From NCBI RefSeq assembly GCF_001509795.1, contig NZ_LLZN01000037.1, positions 62,001-126,000 of the forward strand: a stretch of DNA of 64,000 nucleotides, written 5' to 3'. Each line of letters opens with the position of its first letter. The stretch's first letter is position 1. Positions 43,911-51,701 of this stretch are shown in pieces. Origin of the DNA: Streptomyces sp. NRRL WC-3605 (GTDB lineage Bacteria > Actinomycetota > Actinomycetes > Streptomycetales > Streptomycetaceae). A program made the position numbers and the translations under genes. The notes beneath the pieces were generated by a model. It saw nothing but the letters and a program-made list of their open reading frames with translations, made no database searches and had not been told where the DNA came from.

Positions 43911-44708
43911 GTGAGCGTCCCGCGCCTGCCGTCGCTGCTGGGAGTGTTCGCGCACCCGGACGACGAGAGCCTCCTAGCTGGCGGCGTGCTCGCTCAGCAT
44001 CATGCCGCCGGCGCTCGTACCGCCGTCGTCACCGCGACCTGGGGGCCGGACAGCCGCCGCACTCCCGAACTCACAGACGCCCTCCATGCCTTGGGCGCTG
44101 GCACCGCACGCCCGCTCGGCTACAACGACGCCCGCAACCCCGAGGCGGCCCCCGGCCAGCCCCGACTCGTGGACGCTCCCCTCGACGAAGCAGTCGGCCG
44201 CCTCGTCGCTCATATCCGGGCCTTCCGGCCCGACGTCGTCGTCGGGCACGACGCGGTCGGCCAGCTGACCGGCCATCCCGACCACGTACGCACGCACCAG
44301 ATCACTCTGCTCGCTGTCGAAGCGGCCGGCCTCGCCCACCTGTATCCCGAAGCGGGCCCGCCCTGGCAGCCGAGCGCCCTGTACGCGGCTACGCACCCCG
44401 AGTCCGGCGTGGGCCTGCTCGGCCCGCTGTTGGAAGGGGTGGGCAAGTCCATCCTCGCGGTACCGGACTCGTACGTGACCACCAGCGTCGACGTCACACC
44501 GTGGGCCGACATGAAGTGGGCTGCGATCCTCGCGCACCGCGGCGAAGTCGGACGCGAGCGGTCCCTGCCCGGCATCCTCGCCCGCCTTCCCGAAGCCGAC
44601 CGCAACAGGATCATCCAGACCGAGCACTTCACCCGCCTCACCCCCGGCCCCGCAAAGGGCGACCCAGTCCAGCAAGGGCGTGTGTCGAAAATCGATCGTG
44701 GTCTGTGA
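43911..44708 (+). CDS. PIG-L family deacetylase
   Basis: A 265-residue zinc-dependent deacetylase. The zinc and catalytic motif AHPDDE lies at residues 14-19, and the second histidine motif is GHPDHVRTH. Members remove acetyl groups from GlcNAc-type substrates (MshB, Mca, antibiotic deacetylases). The GTG at 43911 has an AAGGAG site. The last 15 residues (from about DPVQQGRVSK) lie at the edge of the IS5 element and may be altered by its insertion. It is in the same direction as the ABC and Nudix genes and probably in the same functional group. Confidence 0.85.
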   Translation: MSVPRLPSLLGVFAHPDDESLLAGGVLAQHHAAGARTAVVTATWGPDSRRTPELTDALHALGAGTARPLGYNDARNPEAAPGQPRLVDAPLDEAVGRLVAHIRAFRPDVVVGHDAVGQLTGHPDHVRTHQITLLAVEAAGLAHLYPEAGPPWQPSALYAATHPESGVGLLGPLLEGVGKSILAVPDSYVTTSVDVTPWADMKWAAILAHRGEVGRERSLPGILARLPEADRNRIIQTEHFTRLTPGPAKGDPVQQGRVSKIDRGL

Positions 44709-44721
44709 ATGATCACGGTTC

Positions 44722-45640
44722 ATGGGTCGGGGAGATCTCACGGACGAGCAGTGGGCAGTGCTGGATCCGTTGTTGCCGAAGGGTGCCAGGTTGGGGAGGC
44801 CGCCCTTCCGGCCTCTGCGGCGGCTGATCGACGGCATACGATTCCGGGTCCGGACCGGTGTTTCGTGGCGGGACGTCCCCGTCGATTACGGGCCATGGGG
44901 CCGAATCTACGACCTGTTCCGCCGGTGGCAGCGGAACGGGACCTGGCACCGGCTCCTCACCCGTCTCCAGACCCGGGCCGACGTGAAAGGCGCAATAGTC
45001 CGGGACCTGAGCGTCGACTCCACGGTCTGCCGTGCCCAACAGCATGTGGCCGGAGCCCGCAAGCAGGGCGACCTGCAGAAGGAACCACCGAGCGGTGTGT
45101 TCACCGAGCCCGGAGATCACGGGCTGGGATGCTCGCGCGGCGGGTTCACCACCAAGCTCCACCTGGCCATCGAGCAGGGTCAGAAACCCATTCGATCGTG
45201 GTGACGGCAGGACAACGCGGGGACTCACCGCAGTTCGAGCCCCGCGCGCCCCGAGTGGGGCCGGGTCGGCCGCGCGTCCACCCTGATCGGGTGCGGGCCG
45301 ACAGGGCGTACGCCTCACGCAGGAACCGGACCTACCTGCGCAGACGTGGGATCCGCTGCACCATCCCGGACAAGGCCGACCACGTCCGCCACCGTAGCGC
45401 GGCTCCCTCGGTGGCCGTCCGCCGAAGTTCGACCGGGAGGACTACGCGGCCAGGCACGCGGTCGAAGTGCGGCATCAACCGCCTCAAAAGACAGCGGGCC
45501 GTCTCCACCAAGTACGACAAGCTCGCAGTCCGCTACGCTCAACTTCTGCTGTTCGCCGTTCATCTGGAACAGCTGCGTCACCGGATCGCCCCGCGCCACC
45601 CTCAGGCCCTGTGGGGGGCAGAGTCAAGCCAACCTCACCG
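44722..45640 (+). mobile_element. IS5-family insertion element with a broken transposase
   Basis: The transposase starts at 44722 (GRGDLTDEQWAVLDPLLPKG) and carries the family sequence DGIRFRVRTGVSWRDVP and SRGGFTTKLHLAIEQGQKP. It stops at 45202-45204 and resumes in another frame (SIVVTAGQRGDSPQFEP, RRRGIRCTIPDKADHVR), then in a third (GGRPPKFDREDYAARHAVEV) and back (CGINRLKRQRAVSTKYDKLA). Several frameshifts plus a small deletion after QFEP make it inactive, although the first shift could be a programmed one in this family. Terminal inverted repeats could not be identified, so the ends are approximate. Confidence 0.75.
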
Positions 45641-45679
45641 AGGTTCTCGGCCTGCGTACCAACGCCGAGATCTCCCGGC

Positions 45680-45796
45680 CGCCAGCGCATCGCCGACGAC
45701 CCCCGCCGGCGCTTCGCACTTTCTGACGTCGCCGCCGTCCACGCCACCGCGGAGAGCGGGACCGCAGTGGGGAAGGTCGTGATCGACGTCAGCTGA
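45680..45796 (+). pseudogene. NADP-dependent oxidoreductase, C-terminal remnant
   Basis: The frame reads RQRIADDPRRRFALSDVAAV and HATAESGTAVGKVVIDVS before the stop. This is the C-terminal signature of quinone-oxidoreductase-type medium-chain dehydrogenases (DVAxAHxxAExGxxxGKVVI). The rest of the gene was lost, presumably when the IS5 element inserted. Confidence 0.6.
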
Positions 45797-45914
45797 CCGC
45801 GCGAGTCCGACGGGCGGTATCCGCGGCCCGGTCGGCCCCGAGCGGTGTCAGGAGGGGAGATCTTGAGTACGGTCGGTGTGTTGGAACTCCGCATCGGACA
45901 GCCGAGGGGGAACG

Positions 45915-47132
45915 GTGGCGCCGCGCATCGGTCTGTACTTCCCGTACGTCCACATCCGGGACGCCGCGTGGGTGAAGGCCACCGCGCTGTACTGGCCGGC
46001 GCTGGCCCGCGTCGCCGGGGCGGACTACCCGGTCCACGACTCCGACACCGTCCGCGCCCTCGCCGACGGGCTCGACTTCATCCGGCAAGTGTCTCCGGGC
46101 CCGGCGGCGGAAGCGATCGCCCCGCACTTCATCAGTGTCATCCGCGAGCATCACGCGGAACTGCATCGCTACTTCGGCGTGTCCCCTGACGACATCGACG
46201 AGAGCGACCCCAGCGATCCGCAGTGGCGGCCCGTAAACCGCTACGGGCGCCCCGGGGAGGTCTGGCGGCCGCGTGACGAGCGTACGTCCCTGGTCGAAGT
46301 GCACTGGGAAGAGTTCGCTCCCACCCTGCGCCAAGCACTCCTCGACTCCGAACTGGGCCTCAATACCCGCCGCCCGACCCTCCTGTCAGGCGACGAGGAG
46401 TACGACTGGATGTCCGTGGACCCGAAGTTCGCCTGGGTCTACAAGATGGCGCTGACCGACGAACTGTCCCGGCGCCACGGGCTGACACCGATCACCGACA
46501 ACCCTGCCTCCCAACAGCAGGTGCACGACTGGGATCAGGCGCGGATCGCCGCGGAGCTCTTCGACCACCGCCCGCCCGGCCCGAGCCCGGTATCGGCGGT
46601 CGCCCTGCTGACCGCACAGCTCCCGCTACCCGAGGGCCTCGCGGACGTACGCGTCGACGACATCGTCAAGCTGCGCACCGACTACGCAGCCGAGTTCGAC
46701 CGTTTCGTCGACGCCCTCGACGCGGCCGCCGCCGAACTGACCGGCTCCCTGTCGGAGGAGCAGGACCCGCAGATCGTCGCTCTCCACGTGGCGCACATCC
46801 GCCGGACACGCTTTGAGCAGCCGCTTCAGGACCTCAAGGCCGCGATCAAGGGGCTCAAGCTCGGCACAGGACTCGGACTGGTGAATCTGCAGACCCAACT
46901 GCCCGCCCTGGGAGCTATCGGCGGCGCGGCAGCGCAGTGGCCCGCAGTCACCGCCACGTCGATCGGCTTCGGCCTTGTCGGGCTCCACCATGTCACGGCC
47001 AAGGAACGCGACCGCATCCGGGCCGACTCGCCCGTCACCTACCTGCTGCAGGCCGAGAAGGTGGCCGACCCGGCCTCCTTCATCAACCGCTGGACGCTTG
47101 CGGGCATGCGGGGTCTCGGCATCAGTATCTAG
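45915..47132 (+). CDS. DUF6236 family protein
   Basis: A 405-residue cytosolic protein beginning VAPRIGLYFPYVHIRDAAWV. The N-terminal part matches the DUF6236 family as I remember it (GLYFPYVHIRDxxWVKAxALYWPxLxRV). Motifs such as DSDTVRALADGLDF and a helical C-terminal half (DIVKLRTDYAAEFDRFVDAL, then AALHVAHIRRTRFEQPL-like) are visible. The function is unknown; such proteins often occur near mobile or defence-like genes. The GTG at 45915 has a GAGGGGG site. It is separated from the IS5 scar by about 120 bp and stands alone. Confidence 0.7.
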   Translation: MAPRIGLYFPYVHIRDAAWVKATALYWPALARVAGADYPVHDSDTVRALADGLDFIRQVSPGPAAEAIAPHFISVIREHHAELHRYFGVSPDDIDESDPSDPQWRPVNRYGRPGEVWRPRDERTSLVEVHWEEFAPTLRQALLDSELGLNTRRPTLLSGDEEYDWMSVDPKFAWVYKMALTDELSRRHGLTPITDNPASQQQVHDWDQARIAAELFDHRPPGPSPVSAVALLTAQLPLPEGLADVRVDDIVKLRTDYAAEFDRFVDALDAAAAELTGSLSEEQDPQIVALHVAHIRRTRFEQPLQDLKAAIKGLKLGTGLGLVNLQTQLPALGAIGGAAAQWPAVTATSIGFGLVGLHHVTAKERDRIRADSPVTYLLQAEKVADPASFINRWTLAGMRGLGISI

Positions 47133-47304
47133 GTGTATTGATCACGAGCGTTGTTGACGCTCGCTGAGCTTGATCAGCGCGAAGACCTCCGGGAGCGTGT
47201 CCGCGCGGGCCACCGAGTTGCGCACGTCGCAGCTACGGGTCGAAGGCTTTCCGTGCAGTTCAAAGGCATGATCGGTGGTGCAGGCAAGTAAGGCACGTAG
47301 CCGG

Positions 47305-47326
47305 GAACGGTTCGGTCGAACCGTTC
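47305..47326. terminator. perfect palindrome between converging genes
   Basis: GAACGGTTCG (47305-47314), GT, CGAACCGTTC (47317-47326). It lies 30 bp beyond the 3' end of the pentapeptide-repeat gene and 170 bp beyond the DUF6236 gene, so a bidirectional terminator role is likely; an operator role cannot be excluded. Confidence 0.5.
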
Positions 47327-47356
47327 ACAGGGATTCGCCGGCCCGGGGCAGAGCCG

Positions 47357-49276
47357 TCAGCGTTTGACGCGGTTGCGGACGGCGAGGACGGCCAGGCCGA
47401 GAAGGACGGGTTCGGTCAGGCGGGAGGTCATCTCGATGTAGGTGCCGGCGGTGGTCAGGTCCTGGCCGGAGGAGCGGAACACCACCGAGTTGAGGGTGAC
47501 GTTTAGAGCGTTCTCGAAGCGCTTGCCGGTGAACCGATTGCCGGTGGGGTTCTGCGGATCGTCCTTGTCGATCTCGAAGGTGACCTTGCCCCCGCCGGCC
47601 GGGACGGTGCCGGTCGCGGTCTGCTTCGGGGTGTCTTGGGCAAGGCCGAAGGCCATCAGCAAGACGATGGTGAGGAGCATGGCGGCGCCGAGCCAGGCCA
47701 GAGCTCGGGATGCGCGCAGTCCGTAGCCGGACAGCGCCCAGTACGCGGTCAACAGCTTCCGTTCACTGCGGGGGATGTCGTCGGCGTGCCGGCGCATCTC
47801 CATCTCCCCGTAGTAGAAGTCCGCAGCCCCCGGCTCGTGCTTGCCGTCCTCGAAAGCCTTGCGCAGAGCCCGGTACACCGAAGCCAGCTGCAACGGCCCA
47901 GCGCGTCCAGCGCCGAGGACCGCCACGTTCCAGCCCTGCACTGCTCCCGGCTGGCTGGCACGCCAGTGGTGTTCCTCAGCCAGGACGCGGCGCTCGGTGA
48001 ACCGCACGGGCGGCCAGCGCCACCACACGGCGGGCGGGGTGGTGTCGAAAGTGCAGGCCCCCTCCAGACGGAGTTGGTCCAGGTGCACGGTGCCGGCAAA
48101 CAGGCATCCCGACAGATCGAGGTCTGAGAGGACCAGATGGGCCGCGTCCACCCCACGCAGCGACGCCACCCGCACCCTGGGGTCGCGGGGGATCGGCAGG
48201 ATCGGAAAGGGATCTTCGGCGAGCTGTCGGCCGTTGGTGAGCACGAACGGATCCGGCTCGGCGGCGATCGTGAGGGGGTACTCGAACACCGCATGCGCGA
48301 AGTCCACCGTGGCGTAACGCAGGCGGATCTCCGCTGTCGATGACCAGCGAGTACGACGGCACTCCAGACGGCGCGCAGCGAACGAGAGAGTCACCGGGCC
48401 ACCGAACGCCGCACCGGACAGCACAACCCGTCCAGCACACGCCATAGGTCCGAGCTGGTCAGCTGCTACGAAGGTCGTCGACTCGAACCAGGCGTCGCCC
48501 TTGAAGGTCGCAGAGTTGAACCAGGTGTTGCCCTTGAAGGTCGCGTCCACGAACAGGGCGTCGCCCTGGAAGGTGGCCGAGATGAACCTAGCGATATCCT
48601 TGAAGATCGCCATGAGGAACCCGGCGTCGTCCTCGAAGGTCGCCGAGTCGAACAAGGCGATGCCCGCGAAGGTCGTCAGGCCGAACTCGGCGCGGCTCTC
48701 GAAGGTCGCCGCCTCGAAGGTCGCCGAGCCGAACCCCGCGGTGCCCACCTCGAAGGTCGCCTCGTCGAACATGGCGCTGTCCTTGAAAGTCGCCTGGCTG
48801 AACCCGGCTTGGCCCTTGAAGGTCGCCTGGCTGAACCCGGCTTGGCCCTTGAAGGTCGCCCGGTCGAACAGGGCATTGTCGCCCTTGAATGTCGCCGACT
48901 CGAACAAGGCGTCGCCCTTGAATGTCGCCGACTCGAACAAGGCGCAGTCCTCGAAGATCGCCAACTCGAACAAGGCAGCGCCCTCGAAGGTGGCCAATTC
49001 GAACTTGGCATGGCCGAGGCGGGGGTGCCCGGTTTCAGGGTCGCGGAGGGCGTTGAGGAGGGCATTGAGAAGGGACTCGGTGAAGTTTGTGCCCCGGTGG
49101 TCGATGCTGGCGCCGGGAGTCAGGGCGGCCAGGTAGGCGTCGCGGTCGTCGGCGGCGAGGTGGGCGAGGCATACGGTGTGGCCGGGGACGTGGATGCCGC
49201 GGCAACCAACGGGGTCGGCAGCAGGGTCTGCACCGTGTACGCAGTGCGGCCAAGGCGGCGGTTCGGATGTGCTCAT
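47357..49276 (-). CDS. membrane-anchored pentapeptide-repeat protein
   Basis: A 639-residue protein. The N-terminal module (about 10-65) is rich in Cys and His (HCVHGADPAADPVGCRGIHV, then CLAHL) and may bind zinc. Residues about 90-270 form roughly 18 ten-residue units of the pattern xxF-xx-ATF-xG-xA (for example ALFESATFKGDALFESATFK), a right-handed beta-helix. A middle region of about 250 residues follows, then a membrane helix (ALAWLGAAMLLTIVLLMAFG, about 555-575), an outside loop and a final hydrophobic segment. Pentapeptide proteins can mimic DNA or act as scaffolds. The ATG at 49276 follows GTGGAG. It is convergent with DUF6236. Confidence 0.8.
   Translation of the reverse strand: MSTSEPPPWPHCVHGADPAADPVGCRGIHVPGHTVCLAHLAADDRDAYLAALTPGASIDHRGTNFTESLLNALLNALRDPETGHPRLGHAKFELATFEGAALFELAIFEDCALFESATFKGDALFESATFKGDNALFDRATFKGQAGFSQATFKGQAGFSQATFKDSAMFDEATFEVGTAGFGSATFEAATFESRAEFGLTTFAGIALFDSATFEDDAGFLMAIFKDIARFISATFQGDALFVDATFKGNTWFNSATFKGDAWFESTTFVAADQLGPMACAGRVVLSGAAFGGPVTLSFAARRLECRRTRWSSTAEIRLRYATVDFAHAVFEYPLTIAAEPDPFVLTNGRQLAEDPFPILPIPRDPRVRVASLRGVDAAHLVLSDLDLSGCLFAGTVHLDQLRLEGACTFDTTPPAVWWRWPPVRFTERRVLAEEHHWRASQPGAVQGWNVAVLGAGRAGPLQLASVYRALRKAFEDGKHEPGAADFYYGEMEMRRHADDIPRSERKLLTAYWALSGYGLRASRALAWLGAAMLLTIVLLMAFGLAQDTPKQTATGTVPAGGGKVTFEIDKDDPQNPTGNRFTGKRFENALNVTLNSVVFRSSGQDLTTAGTYIEMTSRLTEPVLLGLAVLAVRNRVKR
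48486..49010 (-). repeat. 30-bp direct repeats inside the pentapeptide-repeat gene
   Basis: Coding units repeat every 30 bp. Two pairs of neighbours are almost identical at DNA level: around 48783-48850 (units sharing CTGGCTGAACCCGGCTTGGC) and around 48890-48940 (units sharing GTCGCCGACTCGAACAAGGC). This indicates recent expansion of the beta-helix. Confidence 0.65.
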
Positions 49277-49791
49277 GGTGCGGGGGCTCCACGGTGTCGG
49301 GGTGCCCGTATGGACGCCCTGCGGACGGGAACGGTTCAGGCTCGACGGTGACAGGCAGCGTCGGGGAAGCTCCCACCCCACGAAGATGTCGTACGTGCCT
49401 GAAGAACTCGTAGATGGCCCTGAACTGTTGGCCAACCGGTGTGACCGCAGCTCATTTTCGGGCGACTTTGGGTACGGCCCAGAGACGCTGCGTCGTCACT
49501 CAGAGTGGCCGTGTCACAGAAGTTGGGCCAGAATCGATGACAGTGAACGATATAGGCCACTGATCAGGCCCCCCGCGCCGATCGAGCGCACTGGGACCCG
49601 GTGATCCGCTTGGCAAGCGGCGCGTTCGGACGGTCGGACAAGAGTGGTGGACGTTGAATCATGGCCGGTCGGGCGCGCTCTCTTCTAGGGTCGGCGGGGA
49701 GCCGATCGTGGTCACGCCCCTGGTTCAGCCGCGTACAGCTCTGTGTCCTTGCCGGGGAAGGCCCCGGTTGTTCCTGCTCGAAGGCCGATTC
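49277..49791. other. intergenic, nothing supported
   Basis: No gene is supported. It contains the presumed promoter of the pentapeptide-repeat gene on the minus strand and of the hydrolase gene on the plus strand. No palindromes were noted. Confidence 0.35.
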
Positions 49792-50484
49792 ATGACCACC
49801 GCAATACACGGCAAACCCACCATTCTGCTTGTCCACGGTGCCTGGCACGGCGCCTGGTGTTGGGACAAGTTTGTTCCGGCGCTCACCGCCCAGGGGTGGC
49901 ACACCCTCACGGTCGACTTGCCGAGTGCGTCGATGGGCAGCAACGAGACGGCGGGTATGTACGACGACGCGCGCATCATCCGCGCCCGGCTGGGAGAGAT
50001 CGACGGGCCAGTGACTATCCTCGCGCACTCGTACGGGGGCGTTCCGGTCACGGAGGCTGCCGCTTCGGCGCCCAACGTGTCGCGCATCCTCTATCTCGCC
50101 GGCTTCCAGCTGGACGAGGGCGCTTCCCTGGTCAGCGAGAGCGGGGGACAGTTGCCGAGCGGCGACACGGGGACTCTGCCCGTTCCTGACAACCCGGCCA
50201 AGGTGCTGTTCAGCGACATCATTGCGGAGGAGGCCGATCGGGCCGTGCAGCGGCTGGTCCCGCAGAGCATACGGTCCTTCAGCGAACCGCTCACTGCGGC
50301 GGCATGGAAGAAGGTCTCCTCCAGGTACATCGTCTGCGAGCACGACGAGATGCTCCCCCCGGCGTACCAGGAGTCGATGGGCCAGCGCGCCGGCCGCCTG
50401 TACCGGCTGCCTTCAGGCCACTCCCCGTTTCTTTCCATGGTGACCGCTCTGGCGGAGCTGATCACCGCGGACGCCGACAGCTAG
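49792..50484 (+). CDS. alpha/beta hydrolase
   Basis: A 230-residue serine hydrolase of the salicylate-esterase/hydroxynitrile-lyase type. It begins with the oxyanion-hole segment ILLVHGAWHGAWCWDKFVPA, has the nucleophile elbow AHSYGG and ends with the catalytic histidine in LPSGHSPFLS. The ATG at 49792 has a GAAGG site and gives the family length; a longer frame upstream was rejected. The likely substrate is a small ester or lactone. It lies 313 bp before the convergent TetR gene at 50798 and may belong to the same catabolic region. Confidence 0.88.
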   Translation: MTTAIHGKPTILLVHGAWHGAWCWDKFVPALTAQGWHTLTVDLPSASMGSNETAGMYDDARIIRARLGEIDGPVTILAHSYGGVPVTEAAASAPNVSRILYLAGFQLDEGASLVSESGGQLPSGDTGTLPVPDNPAKVLFSDIIAEEADRAVQRLVPQSIRSFSEPLTAAAWKKVSSRYIVCEHDEMLPPAYQESMGQRAGRLYRLPSGHSPFLSMVTALAELITADADS

Positions 50485-50797
50485 GGTGCGCCTTTTGGAT
50501 CGCTGATCGCGATGGCGTCCTCGGGCCGTGTGAATGGCCGCACTGCCGGCACCGCCACCGACGGCGCCGCCATGTCATCTGCCCCTGCTGATGGTCTGCC
50601 GCCCGGCCGGTTCCTGTCTTCCGGCCGGGCACGTGTGTGGGTCTCGGGTGAATTCCCACCATGACGTCGAGTGTCTGTGGCCTCGTCTGTTCAGCGAGCA
50701 GACAGCTCGCGGTCTGGTTCAGAGGTATATGTCAGCGACTGCCTGAACCAGCTCTGTCCGGGCGTCGCGGCGCGACGAAGGCGGGCAGGGCTGCCGG
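50485..50797. other. intergenic between converging genes
   Basis: No gene is supported. A GC-rich dyad (CTGCCGGCACCG and CCGGTTCCTG regions) does not form a convincing stem. It contains the 3' ends of the hydrolase and TetR transcripts. Confidence 0.3.
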
Positions 50798-51394
50798 TCA
50801 TGAGGCCGGCGAGGAGGCGAACGCGTCGAGAGCGAGCTCGGCGACCTCAGTGAGTGATGCGCGATCGGGGTTGATCGCCCCCATGACCCGCAGTCCGTGC
50901 ATCGTCGTGACGAGGTAGCGGGCCACGACGCGGGCGTCCCTCTCCTTGGAGAACTGGCCGTCGGCCTGCGCCTCCGCCACGACCTGCGCCAGTGCGTCCT
51001 CGAGCATGTCCGATGTCGACTGCACATGGGCGGACACCTGGGGGTCGTGAGCTATCCGGCCGACCGCCGCCCCGACCATGAGGCAGGCCCGGCGGCTTCC
51101 GTCACAGACGATCTCGTCCACGGCAGCCACCAGGACCTCCCGCAGCAGCTCCCGTCCCGGGGCCCCGTCCCGGAGCAGCTCGACCAGCGGCAACGCGTAA
51201 TTGGCCCGGAAGCGGTCCATGGCCGCCAGGTACAGGCCTTCCTTGCTCCCGAAGGCCGCGTACAGCGAGCCACGGCCCACGCCAGTGGCTTCGACGAGGT
51301 CCTGGATCGACGTGCCGTCGTAACCGTTGAGACGGAAGGCGTTCATCGCCGCCTCTACGGCCTTCTCAGTGTCGAACTCCCGGGTGCGTGCCAT
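50798..51394 (-). CDS. TetR family transcriptional regulator
   Basis: A 198-residue repressor beginning MARTREFDTEKAVEAAMNAF, with the helix-turn-helix GYDGTSIQDLVEATGVGRGS then LYAAFGSKEGLY. The C-terminal domain has a cysteine in SRRACLMVGAAVGR typical of this subgroup. It is divergent from the 6-phosphogluconate dehydrogenase gene at 51702. The promoter region carries GGAACG/CGTTCC-type repeats, and an ACC-(A/G)-TTC-(A/G)-TTCC element shared with the SDR promoter at 53290. It therefore probably regulates several genes in this region including itself. Confidence 0.9.
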   Translation of the reverse strand: MARTREFDTEKAVEAAMNAFRLNGYDGTSIQDLVEATGVGRGSLYAAFGSKEGLYLAAMDRFRANYALPLVELLRDGAPGRELLREVLVAAVDEIVCDGSRRACLMVGAAVGRIAHDPQVSAHVQSTSDMLEDALAQVVAEAQADGQFSKERDARVVARYLVTTMHGLRVMGAINPDRASLTEVAELALDAFASSPAS

Positions 51395-51415
51395 ACCCGT
51401 GAGTATACGCGCATT

Positions 51416-51430
51416 GGGAACGAACGGTAC
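51416..51430. promoter_or_regulatory. probable operator in the TetR promoter
   Basis: On the minus strand this reads GTACCGTTCGTTCCC. Its core ACCGTTCGTTCC differs by only two bases from ACCATTCATTCC at 53290-53301 in front of the SDR gene, so both probably bind the same regulator. Confidence 0.5.
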
Positions 51431-51443
51431 AGATTTGCAGTCG

Positions 51444-51485
51444 GGAACGTTCTATCTTGACTGATCGTTCCGTATTTGGTCTACT
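51444..51485 (+). promoter_or_regulatory. promoter with embedded operator for the 6PGDH gene
   Basis: -35 TTGACT at 51457-51462 and -10 TCTACT at 51480-51485 with a 17-bp spacer. GGAACG (51444-51449) and CGTTCC (51466-51471) form an inverted repeat spanning the -35 box. The same -35/-10 and embedded CGTTCC occur at 56855-56883. Confidence 0.6.
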
Positions 51486-51701
51486 GATGCACCTGGAAGC
51501 CCGCCATCGGTGTCGCGACCGGGGTCTGTACGCCCCCGGAGCCGCGGCGGCCCGCAAACCGCGGTGTCGCCGCTCGGATACACCCTTCGCGGGTGCTGGC
51601 CGCGACCGCTGGGCATCGGATGGCCGTCAGCCTCGGCTGCTCAACGCCGGAAGCGAATCGATCTTCGCGTCCCGTATCTCTCGATCGATGAGGAAAGAAT
51701 C

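Noticed and set aside
45188..45204. Programmed ribosomal frameshift in the IS5 transposase
   Set aside because: Some IS5 relatives use one, but no slippery run is visible here and later frameshifts already break the gene.
44680..45800. Terminal inverted repeats of the IS5 element
   Set aside because: I looked at both flanks for matching ends but found none that pair convincingly; the right end seems deleted.
48486..49010. Regular 30-bp repeats resembling a CRISPR array
   Set aside because: Repeats are contiguous, without unique spacers, and encode the beta-helix units of the pentapeptide protein in frame.
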